Assembly: GCA_004348925.1 (NCBI GenBank)
Contig: RCMX01000001.1
Location: forward strand, 179,272 to 243,271
Length of the DNA stretch: 64,000 nt
From: Actinomycetota bacterium
GTDB lineage: Bacteria; Actinomycetota; Coriobacteriia; Anaerosomatales; Anaerosomataceae
Direction: 5' to 3'
Part shown: positions 43,631 through 52,588 of the stretch, one piece after another
Layout of the letters: each line of letters opens with the position of its first letter
Position numbering within the stretch: the first letter of the stretch is position 1
Made by a program: the position numbers and the translations under genes
Notes under the pieces: model-generated
What the model was told of the DNA's origin: nothing
What the model saw: the letters and a program-made list of their open reading frames with translations, nothing else
The model's database searches: none

Positions 43631-45355
43631 ATGGCCCACAACGGCAAGCAACGCCGCTCGCCTGCGACGCAGATAGCGGCGACATTCGTCCTGATCGCGG
43701 TCGTGACGGCGGGCGCGTACGCGGGACTTCGCTACGCGACACCGGCTCTTGAGCAGCCGCCACTCCTCAGGCCGCGGACGACGCAGCCCTCCGTCCTGCC
43801 CACCGTCACCGTCACGCTACCTTCGCCTCCCGGCACAGACCCGAACGCCGACGGCATCAAGATCGCGACCTTCCTCGGCGATGAGACCCGCCGGTTCTAC
43901 GGCGTCGGCCCGGTTCCCGAGACGCTCGAGGTCATCTGGAGGGCGAAGATCGGCGGTGGCACGACGGGGGGCACCGGGAAGCCCTCGACTGAGCCCTCCG
44001 GTTCCCCGGCGGCGGCTGCGGGCCTGGTCACCTGGTACGGGACCGGCTGGACCGGTCAGCCCGCGTTGGTTCGCGAGAACGGGAAGCTCTACCTTCTCGT
44101 GGGCGGATTCGACCACAACCTTGTGAAGATCGATGCCGAGACAGGCAAGGAGCTGTGGGCATACGAGTATCCGGATGTCATCAAGGGCTCGCCGACCGTG
44201 TTCGAGGACCCGGCGGCACCGGGTGACCCGTCGCGCTATGTGGTCATGGTCGGGTCGCGTCGGGGCTTCCCGATAGGCATCGGCGCTGCGGATATCGCGC
44301 CGCTGCGCGCCGTGTCGTATGCGACCGGCAAGGAGCTCTGGCGCTTGCCTGTGCCGCACACCAAGAGCTACAGCCGGGATGCCGACGGCAGCGGCTTCGT
44401 GGTCGACGGCACGGCGTGGGTGCCGGTGGAGTCTGGCAACTTCTACCGGCTCGACCCCTTCGCAACGCAGGATTGGAAGGGTTTCAAGACGCCGAAGATC
44501 CTCGCCGAGACGCTCCTGCTTGGCGACAAGCGTGCGGTGAGCCACGGCGGCAACCTGGTGCTCGAAAGCTCGCCGGCGCTCCTCGGCGACCGGGTCTACG
44601 CAGCCTCGGGTGCAGGCCACATCTACGGGATGAACAAGGAGACGCTCAAGGTGGAGTGGGACTTCTTCACCGGCTCTGACATCGACGGCTCCACGGTGGT
44701 CACCTCCGATGGCTTTATCCTCGCCGAGATCGAGAAGCAGTACATCAAAGGGAAGGGTGGGCTTATCAAGCTCGACCCTCGCAAGCCCGCCGCCGAGGCG
44801 CTCGTGTGGTACTTCCCGACGGGAGACCGCGCGTTCGCCGACTGGGCGGGCGGCATCATCGGTTCGTCCTCGGTGAACGATAGCTACAACGCGGACGGTT
44901 CCCGGCCGGCGCTCGCGGCGTGTACTGCGATCGATGGCAACCTCTACGTGGTCTCGCAGGACAACCTGGCCGAGGAGACCGTGTCCGGCCCCAATCTCGA
45001 GAAGAACCTTCCCACGCCGAAGGTCGTCTTCAAGGAGAACATCGGCGGGGCGATCTCCACGCCGATCATGGTGGACGACTACGTGATCGCCGCCGGCTAC
45101 GGCAACACCGTGAACGTCTACAAGCTCACCTACACGCCCGGTGCCGACGGTCCCGGCGTGGCACTCAAAACGCGGGCGGGGGAGACAGTCTCGGTGAGCG
45201 TCAAGCGTGCGGCGCGCTTCACGGGCGGTGGCAGCTACGAGTCCACGCCGATCGTGTGGCAGGGCCGCATCTACATCGGCTCGCGCGACGGCTACCTGTA
45301 CTGCCTCGGCGATCCGGCGTACAAGCCGGAGGTGGCGGTGCCGGGCACGCCGTAG
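43631..45355 (+). CDS. PQQ-type beta-propeller protein, membrane-anchored
   Basis: A 574-residue protein with one N-terminal helix (AATFVLIAVVTAGAYAGLRYA) and a Pro/Thr-rich linker. A large beta-propeller follows, built from PQQ-like blades such as LYLLVGGFDHNLVKIDAETGKELWAYEY, VSYATGKELWRLP and RIYIGSRDGYLYCLGD. Blades of this type occur in quinoprotein dehydrogenases and also in non-enzymatic scaffold proteins. No clear catalytic Asp/Glu or disulfide ring pair marks it as a dehydrogenase. GGGGGAGG precedes the ATG. It follows the protease gene by 53 nt. Confidence 0.8.
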   Translation: MAHNGKQRRSPATQIAATFVLIAVVTAGAYAGLRYATPALEQPPLLRPRTTQPSVLPTVTVTLPSPPGTDPNADGIKIATFLGDETRRFYGVGPVPETLEVIWRAKIGGGTTGGTGKPSTEPSGSPAAAAGLVTWYGTGWTGQPALVRENGKLYLLVGGFDHNLVKIDAETGKELWAYEYPDVIKGSPTVFEDPAAPGDPSRYVVMVGSRRGFPIGIGAADIAPLRAVSYATGKELWRLPVPHTKSYSRDADGSGFVVDGTAWVPVESGNFYRLDPFATQDWKGFKTPKILAETLLLGDKRAVSHGGNLVLESSPALLGDRVYAASGAGHIYGMNKETLKVEWDFFTGSDIDGSTVVTSDGFILAEIEKQYIKGKGGLIKLDPRKPAAEALVWYFPTGDRAFADWAGGIIGSSSVNDSYNADGSRPALAACTAIDGNLYVVSQDNLAEETVSGPNLEKNLPTPKVVFKENIGGAISTPIMVDDYVIAAGYGNTVNVYKLTYTPGADGPGVALKTRAGETVSVSVKRAARFTGGGSYESTPIVWQGRIYIGSRDGYLYCLGDPAYKPEVAVPGTP

Positions 45356-45374
45356 GCGACCGCGTGCGCATCGG

Positions 45375-45788
45375 CTACAGCAGGCGGATCTCCACCGCCG
45401 TCGTGATGTCGGCGAATGCCCGGTGGTCGGCCGTCACGAGCGGGCATCCAAGTTCTTCGGCAAATGCGAGGAATAGCGCGTCATAGACGGTGATGTCGTT
45501 CGTGTACGCAAGGGATGTGGCACGTCCGATGCGCGACGTGTCAGCGTCGATGAGCTCGAGATGAAGCTGCTCGAAAGCTTCGAGGGCATCGAGAACGTCC
45601 GGCGCGCTCAGGCCTGAGTATCGCAGGCCGTTGGCGACCTCGACGGGCAGTGTGGCTGGCGCCACGAGCAGGATGCGACGGGCGAGGTGTGCGTCGAGCA
45701 GTGCCATTGCTTCGGGTACCGAGTCCTCGCCGTCCTGGAACACCCACTTGAAGGCGACCGAGGTGTCGACGACGACCGGGGCGTTCAT
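45375..45788 (-). CDS. vapC: VapC-type PIN-domain ribonuclease toxin
   Basis: A 137-residue PIN-fold endoribonuclease. The acidic metal-binding residues are in place: Asp8 (VVVDTSVAFKWV), Glu50 (LPVEVANGL), Asp103 (TVYDALFLAFAEEL) and Asp121 (LVTADHRAF). Such toxins cleave tRNA or rRNA and are inhibited by the neighbouring antitoxin. It overlaps the antitoxin gene by ATGA, the usual order (antitoxin first). The target is unknown. Confidence 0.9.
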   Translation of the reverse strand: MNAPVVVDTSVAFKWVFQDGEDSVPEAMALLDAHLARRILLVAPATLPVEVANGLRYSGLSAPDVLDALEAFEQLHLELIDADTSRIGRATSLAYTNDITVYDALFLAFAEELGCPLVTADHRAFADITTAVEIRLL

Positions 45789-46072
45789 CGGCTGCTCGCA
45801 GGAGGGGTGTCGCGCTCCCGGTCTTCGCGCAGACGTGCGAGCAGGTCGGTGCCCGGGGGAAGGCGCCTGCCGATTCTCGCGAGCGAAGCGACGCCCCTCT
45901 CGATGTCCTTGGCGCGGCGTTCCTCGGCAGAGAGGTTGTGTACGTCGGCCAGGTAGCGCGCACTCGCCTCGGCGATGAATCCGCTGCGAGAGAGGCCGAG
46001 CTCATCCGCTGCAGCGTCGATCTCCTCGACGAGATCCGGCGAAAGGGAGACGTTCACTTTGTAGACACCCAC
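45785..46072 (-). CDS. vapB: Ribbon-helix-helix antitoxin (VapB-like)
   Basis: A 95-residue protein whose start, YKVNVSLSPDLVEEIDAAADELGLSRSGFIAEASARYL, is a ribbon-helix-helix DNA-binding fold. The charged C-terminal half should wrap and inhibit VapC. GTG 46072 follows GAGGAG. Upstream lies an operator-like region with a tandem 12-bp repeat. Autoregulation of the pair is expected from the family. Confidence 0.88.
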   Translation of the reverse strand: MGVYKVNVSLSPDLVEEIDAAADELGLSRSGFIAEASARYLADVHNLSAEERRAKDIERGVASLARIGRRLPPGTDLLARLREDRERDTPPASSR

Positions 46073-46083
46073 GGCTCCTCCTC

Positions 46084-46123
46084 GCTACCGAGATACACCA
46101 AAGAGATACACCAATATGGTAGC
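46084..46123 (-). promoter_or_regulatory. Operator region of vapBC: tandem 12-bp repeats inside an inverted repeat
   Basis: On the plus strand GAGATACACCAA occurs twice, at 46090-46101 and 46103-46114 (13-nt period). The pair is flanked by GCTACC (46084-46089) and its inverse GGTAGC (46118-46123). It lies just upstream of vapB. Ribbon-helix-helix antitoxins bind tandem short sites of this kind, so this is the probable autoregulatory operator. Confidence 0.6.
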
Positions 46124-46141
46124 CGTGCCCTCTGACACGTT

Positions 46142-46188
46142 CAACCGTCCGGACCACGGTTGCACCATCACCTCTCGGCTGGTAGAGT
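46142..46188 (+). promoter_or_regulatory. trp operon promoter with an inverted repeat over the -35
   Basis: TTGCAC (46160-46165) and TAGAGT (46183-46188) are spaced by 17 nt, placing transcription start near 46195 at the head of the T-box leader. A perfect 7-bp inverted repeat, CAACCGT (46142-46148) and ACGGTTG (46156-46162), overlaps the -35. This suggests a repressor or activator acting in addition to the T-box. Confidence 0.55.
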
Positions 46189-46194
46189 TCTCGG

Positions 46195-46500
46195 CAATCA
46201 CATAGCACGCCTGTGACGGGGAGTAGTACTCCGGAAGCACTGCATAGAGAGTCGGGGACGGTGGAAACCCGACGTGTGTGACCGGCAGGAATGGACCTCT
46301 GAGGCTCCTGGGACAACGGCAGCGATGCCTACTAGTCCCGGCGGAAGCCCACCGATACAAGGGACCGGGTATAGCGAGAGGGTTTCGCAGTACTGCAGGA
46401 AGAGGCCGCGGCGGCAACACTGCGGCAAGTAGGGTGGCACCACGGGAGCGAAGCTCTCGTCCCTTCGAGGACGAGGGCTTTTTGTATTCTCCGGGTCCAT
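46195..46500 (+). promoter_or_regulatory. T-box riboswitch sensing uncharged tRNA-Trp
   Basis: Transcriptional T-box leader of the trp operon. The conserved T-box sequence AGGGTGGCACCACG is at 46431-46444, just before an intrinsic terminator. A stem-I specifier fits TGG at 46292-46294 in the context GGAATGGACC, the Trp codon. The variable base in TGGC is C, which pairs with the G73 discriminator of tRNA-Trp. When tryptophan is short, uncharged tRNA-Trp should stabilise the antiterminator and allow read-through into trpE. Confidence 0.92.
46453..46483 (+). terminator. T-box controlled intrinsic terminator
   Basis: A 10-bp stem (46453-46462 with 46469-46478, one G-U pair) with a 6-nt loop is followed by TTTTT at 46479-46483. 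It lies immediately 3' of the T-box sequence, so antiterminator and terminator are mutually exclusive. Confidence 0.88.
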
Positions 46501-46514
46501 CCAGAAAGCGAGTC

Positions 46515-48008
46515 ATGCACATGATCGTTCCGAGCAAGGAAGCGTTCGTCCGGCTGGCAGCCGATCACGACGTCGTGCCGGTCGCCCGCGAGGTCTACGC
46601 CGACCTCGCCACGCCGATCAGCGCGTTCATGTCCCTTGCCGAGGGTGCTGAGCACGCGTTCTTGCTGGAGAGCGTCCTTGGCGGCGAGCGGCTCGGCCGC
46701 TATAGCTTCCTCGGCGTGGGTGACCGGGAGGTCATCACCGCTCGCGGCGACGAAGTCGTCATCGAGAACGGTGGCGTCACCGGTGAGCGCGCCGGCGATC
46801 CCCTGCGGGTCGTGGCGCGCAAGCTCGACGCCGGTCGCGTTGCGCGGGTCCCCGGGCTGCCGCTCTTCGTAGGCGGCGCGGTCGGGTTCCTCGGCTATGA
46901 GGCGACCGCAGGGTTCGAGCGCGTTCCCCGCCACGAGAACGACGAGCTCAACGTCCCCGACCTGGTCTTTATGATGGCCGACATCGTGGTCGCCTTCGAT
47001 CACGCGCGGCGCGTCATGCAGGTCATCGCGCCGGTACGCCCCGGGGGCGCACCGGAGGCCGCCTACGACGCGGCGCTCAAGCGCATCGACGTCTACCTCA
47101 AGCGCATCGACGAAGGCCCTCGCGGCGCTGAGCTCGGCTCGGTGGGCGCGGCGGCCGAGGTGCCGCTCACCGCACACACGTCCCGCGAGGAGTTCATCGC
47201 GAGCGTGGAGGCGGGCAAGGAGCACATCGCGGCCGGCGACATCTTCCAGATCGTGCTCTCGCAGCGTTTCTCGGCACCGTATGAGGGCGACGGGCTCGAC
47301 CTGTATCGCGTGCTCCGCGCGGTCAACCCGAGCCCGTACATGTTCTACGTCCGCACGCGTGAGGTCACGCTCGTCGGTTCGAGCCCTGAGCCGCTCGTGC
47401 GTGTGGAGGACGGCACCGTGCTCACGCGTCCGCTCGCCGGCACGCGCCCGCGCGGCGTCGATGCTGCCGAGGACGGGCGTCTGCGCGCGGACCTGCTCGC
47501 CGACGAGAAGGAGCGCGCCGAGCACGTCATGCTCGTGGATCTCGGGCGCAACGACCTCGGCCGCGTGAGCGCGCCGGGCACCGTGAAAGTCGACGAGCTC
47601 ATGGAAGTCGAGTACTACAGCCACGTCATGCACATCGTCAGCAACGTCACCGGTGTGCTTGCCGAGGGGAAGGACGCCTTCGACGCACTGCGCGCCACGT
47701 TCCCGGCAGGCACCGTCTCCGGCGCGCCGAAAGTGCGCGCGATGGAGCTCATCGCCGGTCTCGAGCCAGCTGCACGCGGTCCGTACGCCGGCACGGTCGG
47801 CTACTTCGGCCTCGATGGCGCGATGGACATGTGCATCACGATTCGCACGATCGTCCTCGCGAACGGTCGGGCGTACCTGCAATCCGGCGCGGGTATCGTT
47901 GCCGATTCCAACCCGGAGCTCGAGTTCGAGGAGTGCCAGCACAAGGCGCGCGCGCTTCACCGGGCGCTCGAACTCGCCGCCGGAATGTACGAGGACGTGT
48001 CGGCATGA
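46515..48008 (+). CDS. trpE: Anthranilate synthase component I
   Basis: Chorismate-utilising subunit of anthranilate synthase, 497 residues. The N-terminal domain holds the tryptophan feedback region ([19 protein letters not shown] with LLES). The chorismate-binding domain contains [55 protein letters not shown] and [19 protein letters not shown]. Two ATG codons (46515 and 46521) are possible; neither has a strong Shine-Dalgarno sequence. The stop overlaps trpGD by ATGA. Confidence 0.96.
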   Translation: MHMIVPSKEAFVRLAADHDVVPVAREVYADLATPISAFMSLAEGAEHAFLLESVLGGERLGRYSFLGVGDREVITARGDEVVIENGGVTGERAGDPLRVVARKLDAGRVARVPGLPLFVGGAVGFLGYEATAGFERVPRHENDELNVPDLVFMMADIVVAFDHARRVMQVIAPVRPGGAPEAAYDAALKRIDVYLKRIDEGPRGAELGSVGAAAEVPLTAHTSREEFIASVEAGKEHIAAGDIFQIVLSQRFSAPYEGDGLDLYRVLRAVNPSPYMFYVRTREVTLVGSSPEPLVRVEDGTVLTRPLAGTRPRGVDAAEDGRLRADLLADEKERAEHVMLVDLGRNDLGRVSAPGTVKVDELMEVEYYSHVMHIVSNVTGVLAEGKDAFDALRATFPAGTVSGAPKVRAMELIAGLEPAARGPYAGTVGYFGLDGAMDMCITIRTIVLANGRAYLQSGAGIVADSNPELEFEECQHKARALHRALELAAGMYEDVSA

Positions 48009-49711
48009 TCCTCGTCATCGACAACTACGACTCTTTCACCTACAACCTCGTGCAGCTCCTCGCGGCGCTCGGCGGCGAGGTTCGCGTTGAGCGCAACGAC
48101 GCCATCACCGCCAGGGACGCCCTCGCGCTTGCGCCTGCCGGTATCGTGATCTCGCCAGGGCCGGGCACGCCAGCCGAGGCGGGCGTCTCGGCAGACGTGG
48201 TGCGCGCTGCGGTCGCCGCGGGCGTGCCGGTGCTGGGCGTGTGCCTCGGCCATCAGGTGATCGCCGAGGTGTACGGTGGGGCGGTCTGCCGTTCGCCGAA
48301 GCCGGTGCACGGCAAGACCGACGACATCACTCACGACGGCCTCGGCATCTTCACGGGCGTCCCGAGCCCGTTCACCGCGACTCGCTACCACTCGCTCTGC
48401 GTGGACGCGACGAGCGTGCCGGACGCGACCCTCGAGGTCACGGCGCGCACGCCCGACGGCGTCATCATGGGCCTGCGTCACCGCGACAAGCCCGTCTTCG
48501 GCGTGCAGTTCCATCCCGAAAGCGTGCTCACGCCCGAGGGCACCAAGCTCCTCGCGAACTTCCTCGATATCTGCGGCGAGGTGCCGCTTTCCGGCGGCGT
48601 CTCCGGCGCTCCGGCTACGCTCGCGGCGGCCGGTGGCACGGCGCGTTCCTCGGCCAGGCTTGCCGAGGTGACCGGCATCGGCGGCGCGATAGCGCGGGTG
48701 AGCAGCGGCAATGCGCTCTCCGAGACCGAAGCCGAGCTTGTCATGAACGCGATCATGGACGGCGAGGCGACCCCGGCGCAGATCAGCGCGCTCGTGGTGG
48801 GGATGCGGATGAAGGGTGAGACGGTCGACGAGATCGTCGGCTTCGCCCGCGCCATGCGCCAGCACGCCACGCCCGTGCGCCCCATGGCGGCGCGCTACAT
48901 CGACACCTGCGGGACCGGCGGCGACGGCCTGCACACCTTCAACATCTCCACGACCACGGCGTTCGTCGTCGCAGGCGCAGGCGTGCCGGTGGCCAAGCAC
49001 GGCAACCGCGCGGTCTCCTCGGCAGCCGGAAGCGCGGACGTGCTCGAGGCGCTCGGGGTGAACGTGGGCCTGAACGCCGCCGCGATGGCGCGCTGCATCG
49101 ATGAGTGCGGCGTGGGCTTCCTCTTCGCGCAGTCGCTCCACGCGAGCATGCGTCACGCGGGCCCCGCGCGTCGCGAGATCGGCATCCGCACCGTCTTCAA
49201 CATCCTCGGGCCGCTCACGAACCCGGCGGGCGCGAAGCGGCAGCTTCTCGGCGTGTACGACGCGAACCTCGCTCCGCTCATGGCGGAAGTTGCCGGACGC
49301 CTCGGTGCCGAGCGGGTCCTCGTCGTGCACGGCCATCCCGGCATGGACGAGGTCTCCGCGAGCGGCCCGACGACCGTCTCGGAGTTCGATGCCGAGGCAG
49401 GCGGCGTGCGCACCTACACGGTTCTGCCCGAGGAGATCGGCGTCGCGCGCGGCACGCTTGCGGACATCGCCGGTGGCGATGCTGCCGAGAACGCTACGAT
49501 CCTGCGGGCTATCCTCGGTGGCGAGCACGGCCCCAAGCGCGACGTGGTCCTCGTGAACGCCGCCGCCGCGCTGCTGGCGGCCGGCGAGGTCGCCGACCTC
49601 GCCGAGGGCGTCGTGCGCGCTCGCGAGTCGATTGACTCGGGCCGCGCTTCCGAGGCGCTCGACCTGCTCGTGAGCGTGAGCGCGCGACTGGCAAGGGAGG
49701 CGGCGGAGTGA
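48005..49711 (+). CDS. trpGD: Fused anthranilate synthase glutaminase and anthranilate phosphoribosyltransferase
   Basis: A 568-residue fusion. Residues 1-195 are the class I glutaminase TrpG with Cys80 (VLGVCLGHQ) and His170/Glu172 ([10 protein letters not shown]). After a linker of about 30 Ala/Gly/Ser-rich residues, 225-568 form TrpD, with [23 protein letters not shown], the PRPP site [17 protein letters not shown] and [17 protein letters not shown]. The first part gives ammonia to TrpE; the second adds phosphoribose to anthranilate. Such fusions are known in enterobacteria and Thermotoga. It overlaps trpE (ATGA) and trpC (GTGA). Confidence 0.96.
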   Translation: MILVIDNYDSFTYNLVQLLAALGGEVRVERNDAITARDALALAPAGIVISPGPGTPAEAGVSADVVRAAVAAGVPVLGVCLGHQVIAEVYGGAVCRSPKPVHGKTDDITHDGLGIFTGVPSPFTATRYHSLCVDATSVPDATLEVTARTPDGVIMGLRHRDKPVFGVQFHPESVLTPEGTKLLANFLDICGEVPLSGGVSGAPATLAAAGGTARSSARLAEVTGIGGAIARVSSGNALSETEAELVMNAIMDGEATPAQISALVVGMRMKGETVDEIVGFARAMRQHATPVRPMAARYIDTCGTGGDGLHTFNISTTTAFVVAGAGVPVAKHGNRAVSSAAGSADVLEALGVNVGLNAAAMARCIDECGVGFLFAQSLHASMRHAGPARREIGIRTVFNILGPLTNPAGAKRQLLGVYDANLAPLMAEVAGRLGAERVLVVHGHPGMDEVSASGPTTVSEFDAEAGGVRTYTVLPEEIGVARGTLADIAGGDAAENATILRAILGGEHGPKRDVVLVNAAAALLAAGEVADLAEGVVRARESIDSGRASEALDLLVSVSARLAREAAE

Positions 49712-50508
49712 ACTTCCTCGAGACCGTCATGGCAAAGCGCCGCGACCGCATCAAGGCCGAGTACGGCGACCTCTCGCCGGCCGACCGCGAGCGGCTCGCC
49801 GCCTGTTCGCGCGCGCCCCGGGAGTTCGGTGCAGCACTCCGCGAGCGGCCCGATGTCGCTGTCATTGCGGAGGTCAAGAAGGCGTCCCCGAGCGCGGGGC
49901 CGATCGCGCCCGACTGTGAGGCGTCGAAGCAGGCGCTGCACTACCAGGACGGCGGTGCGGCGGCGATCAGCGTGCTGACCGAACCCGAGTACTTCGGCGG
50001 CAGCTTCGCGGACCTCTCGGACGTGGCCGACGCGGTGGACGTGCCGGTGCTCTGCAAGGACTTCGTGGTGGACCCGGTGCAGCTCTTCATCGCACGCGGC
50101 CATGGCGCCGACGCGGTACTCCTCATGGTGTCGGTACTCGGCCACATGACGCGCGACTATGCGCACATCGCTGAGACGCTCGGCATGACGCCGGTGGTGG
50201 AGATCGTCTCGGAAGAAGAGCTCACGATCGCGCTTGGCGTGCGCTCGGGCGTGGTCGCCGTGAATAGCCGCGATCTGCGCACGCTCGACGTCGACCCGGA
50301 GCGCGCGCGCGAGGTCATCCGCGCCGCCGGACGCTACGAACTCACGCTCGTCTCGGCAAGCGGTGTGAAGACGCGCGCGGACGTGGAAGCCGCCGCGGAG
50401 GTCGGCGCGCATGCGGTTCTTGTCGGCGAGACGCTCATGCGCTCGCCGTTTCCCGAGGACGTGCTTGCGGAATTGACCGGTGTTGCGAAGCGAGTGATCG
50501 CGGTCTGA
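49708..50508 (+). CDS. trpC: Indole-3-glycerol phosphate synthase
   Basis: TIM-barrel enzyme closing the indole ring, 266 residues. Catalytic lysine and glutamate blocks are visible: [72 protein letters not shown] and [14 protein letters not shown]. The start is GTG in the overlap with trpGD. A 72-nt gap with a GC-rich hairpin separates it from trpB2, the largest gap in the operon. Confidence 0.96.
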   Translation: MNFLETVMAKRRDRIKAEYGDLSPADRERLAACSRAPREFGAALRERPDVAVIAEVKKASPSAGPIAPDCEASKQALHYQDGGAAAISVLTEPEYFGGSFADLSDVADAVDVPVLCKDFVVDPVQLFIARGHGADAVLLMVSVLGHMTRDYAHIAETLGMTPVVEIVSEEELTIALGVRSGVVAVNSRDLRTLDVDPERAREVIRAAGRYELTLVSASGVKTRADVEAAAEVGAHAVLVGETLMRSPFPEDVLAELTGVAKRVIAV

Positions 50509-50550
50509 CAGGGAACACGCGGCATCGCCACCGGGCGAGCCGCCGGATTT

Positions 50551-50566
50551 CGGGGCAGGCGCCCCG
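50551..50566 (+). other. GC-rich hairpin before trpB2
   Basis: CGGGGC-AGGC-GCCCCG forms a perfect 6-bp stem with a 4-nt loop, ending just before the GGGAGGGAGA ribosome-binding region of trpB2. There is no U-run, so it is more likely an mRNA-stability or translation element than a terminator. Confidence 0.4.
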
Positions 50567-50580
50567 GGAGGGAGAACGAC

Positions 50581-51948
50581 ATGGGCAGCGACAAGACCAG
50601 GTTCGGACTCGACGAGACCAGGATCCCCGAGGCCTGGTACAACGTTGCGCCCGACCTCAAGAACCCGCCGGCGCCACCGAAGGCGTTCGCGCCCGACGGT
50701 ACCGAGCTCACGCCAGATCAGGTGGGGGAGCGTCTCGCCTCGATCTTCCCGATGGAGGTTCTCAAGCAGGAGATGTCGACCGATCGTTGGATCGACATCC
50801 CGGGTGCCGTCATCGACGTCTACAAGACCTACCGCCCGTCGCCGCTGCTGCGCGCTCGTCAGCTGGAGCGCGTGCTCGGTCTGCCCGAAGGCGTCAAGAT
50901 CTTCTACAAGTACGAAGGCGTGAGTCCCGCGGGTTCGCACAAGCCCAACACCGCCATCCCGCAGGCGTACTACAACAAGCAGGAAGGCATCACCAAGATC
51001 TCCACCGAGACGGGCGCGGGCCAGTGGGGCAGCGCGCTCTCGATCGCCGGTGCTCTGTATGGCATCGACGTCGAGGTCTTCATGGTGGGCGTGAGCTACG
51101 ACCAGAAGCCGTACCGCCGCATCCTCATGGAGACGTACGGCGGCACGGTCCACAAGTCGCCGAGTAACCTCACCGACGCCGGTCGTCACGTGCTGGCGAT
51201 GGATCCGGACTCCACCGGTTCGCTCGGCATCGCTATCTCCGAGGCAGTCGAGGTCGCCATCAAGGACCCGGGCACGCACTACGCGCTCGGCTCGGTGCTC
51301 AATCACGTGTGCCTGCACCAGACGATCATCGGTCTTGAGGCAATCGAGCAGATGGCGCTTGCCGACGAGGAGCCCGACGTGGTCGTTGCGTGCGTGGGCG
51401 GCGGCTCGAACTTCGCCGGGCTCGCGTTCCCGTACTACCATCGCAAGCTCGAGGGCAAGAGCAGCGCCCGACTGCTTGCCGTGGAGCCGAAGGCATGCCC
51501 GACGCTCACCGCCGGTGAGTACCGCTACGACCTCGGCGACGAGGCTGGCATGACGCCGCAGATGCTCATGTACACGCTCGGTCACGACTTCGTACCCGCA
51601 GGCATCCACGCCGGCGGCCTCCGCTACCACGGCGACTCGCCGCTCGTGAGCCAGCTCGTGCACGAAGGCGAGGCCGAGGCCATCGCCGTCGACCAGACCG
51701 CGTGCTTCGCGGCGGCCGTGCAGTTCGCCCGTGCCGAGGGCATCCTGCCCGCGCCTGAGTCGAGCCACGCGATCCGCGCGGCGATCGACGAGGCGCTCGC
51801 CGCCCAGGCAGCCGGTGTGGACCGCACCATCCTGTTCAACCTGTCGGGTCACGGTCACTTCGACCTGGCTGCGTATGCCCAGTACAACAGCGGCGAGCTC
51901 AGGGACTTCGACTTCGCCGCGGGCGCCACGCTCTGTGAGAACGAGTAG
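50581..51948 (+). CDS. trpB2: Tryptophan synthase beta chain, TrpB2 type
   Basis: A 455-residue PLP enzyme making tryptophan from indole and serine. It belongs to the longer TrpB2 group: N-terminal region IPEAWYNVAPDL, TYRPSPLLRARQLE, PLP lysine in [52 protein letters not shown] and LFNLSGHGHFDL. TrpB2 proteins usually work without tight pairing to TrpA and may salvage free indole. A canonical trpB is two genes downstream, so the operon carries both forms. Confidence 0.93.
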   Translation: MGSDKTRFGLDETRIPEAWYNVAPDLKNPPAPPKAFAPDGTELTPDQVGERLASIFPMEVLKQEMSTDRWIDIPGAVIDVYKTYRPSPLLRARQLERVLGLPEGVKIFYKYEGVSPAGSHKPNTAIPQAYYNKQEGITKISTETGAGQWGSALSIAGALYGIDVEVFMVGVSYDQKPYRRILMETYGGTVHKSPSNLTDAGRHVLAMDPDSTGSLGIAISEAVEVAIKDPGTHYALGSVLNHVCLHQTIIGLEAIEQMALADEEPDVVVACVGGGSNFAGLAFPYYHRKLEGKSSARLLAVEPKACPTLTAGEYRYDLGDEAGMTPQMLMYTLGHDFVPAGIHAGGLRYHGDSPLVSQLVHEGEAEAIAVDQTACFAAAVQFARAEGILPAPESSHAIRAAIDEALAAQAAGVDRTILFNLSGHGHFDLAAYAQYNSGELRDFDFAAGATLCENE

Positions 51949-51952
51949 CGCT

Positions 51953-52585
51953 GTGCGAACGCGCGTCAAGATATGCGGCATCACGAACCCCGGGGACGCC
52001 CGCACCGCCGTCGCGGCGGGCGCAGACGCCCTCGGGGTGGTGCTCGCCCCCAGCTCCCGGCAGGTCACCATCGCCGAGGCAGCCCGGGCGCTCGCCGATG
52101 TGCCACCGCTCGTGGCGCGCGTGGGCGTGTTCGTGAACGCGGATCCGGCGTATGTCGCCGAGGCGGTCGAACGCATCGGCCTCACGTACGTGCAGTTCCA
52201 CGGCGATGAGTCGCCCGAGGTCTGCGCGGCTGCGCCGGTGCCGGTCATCAAAGCGATGCAAGTCGGCACGGCGTTCGCTCTTGAAGACCTCGAACCCTTC
52301 GGGGCGGCCGTCCGCGCATTCCTGCTCGACGCTACGGATCCTCGCAAACGCGGCGGGACCGGACGGACCTTCAACTGGCAACTCCTCACTCGCAACCGCC
52401 CCGACGGGCTTCACCTCATTCTTGCGGGCGGTCTCTCGCCGCAGAACGTGGCCGAGGCGATCCGCATCGCCCGCCCGTTCGCCGTTGACGTCTCCTCGGG
52501 GGTCGAGGAGCATCCCGGCCACAAGGACCCCATCAAGATCGCAGCATTCATGGCCGCCGTGCGCGCGGCCGACGAGGAGGGATGA
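51953..52585 (+). CDS. trpF: Phosphoribosylanthranilate isomerase
   Basis: TIM-barrel Amadori isomerase, 210 residues. Catalytic cysteine in RVKICGITNPGDA, LGVVLAPSSRQVT, YVQFHGDESPEV, the catalytic Asp in FLLDATDPRKRGGTGRTFNW, LAGGLSPQNVAEAI and VDVSSGVEEHPGHKDP. GTG 51953 begins 4 nt after the trpB2 stop. The presence of a dedicated trpF fits with hisA being monofunctional. Confidence 0.95.
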   Translation: MRTRVKICGITNPGDARTAVAAGADALGVVLAPSSRQVTIAEAARALADVPPLVARVGVFVNADPAYVAEAVERIGLTYVQFHGDESPEVCAAAPVPVIKAMQVGTAFALEDLEPFGAAVRAFLLDATDPRKRGGTGRTFNWQLLTRNRPDGLHLILAGGLSPQNVAEAIRIARPFAVDVSSGVEEHPGHKDPIKIAAFMAAVRAADEEG

Positions 52586-52588
52586 CGC

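Noticed and set aside
46278-46514. N-terminal extension of trpE into the leader
   Set aside because: The frame is open, but this stretch is the T-box and terminator; the protein family starts at the ATG near 46515.
49414-52395. 993-codon open frame on the minus strand opposite the trp genes
   Set aside because: Long antisense frames are expected in GC-rich coding DNA. It is composed of Arg/His/Asp-rich sequence without motifs, while the plus strand encodes complete trp enzymes.
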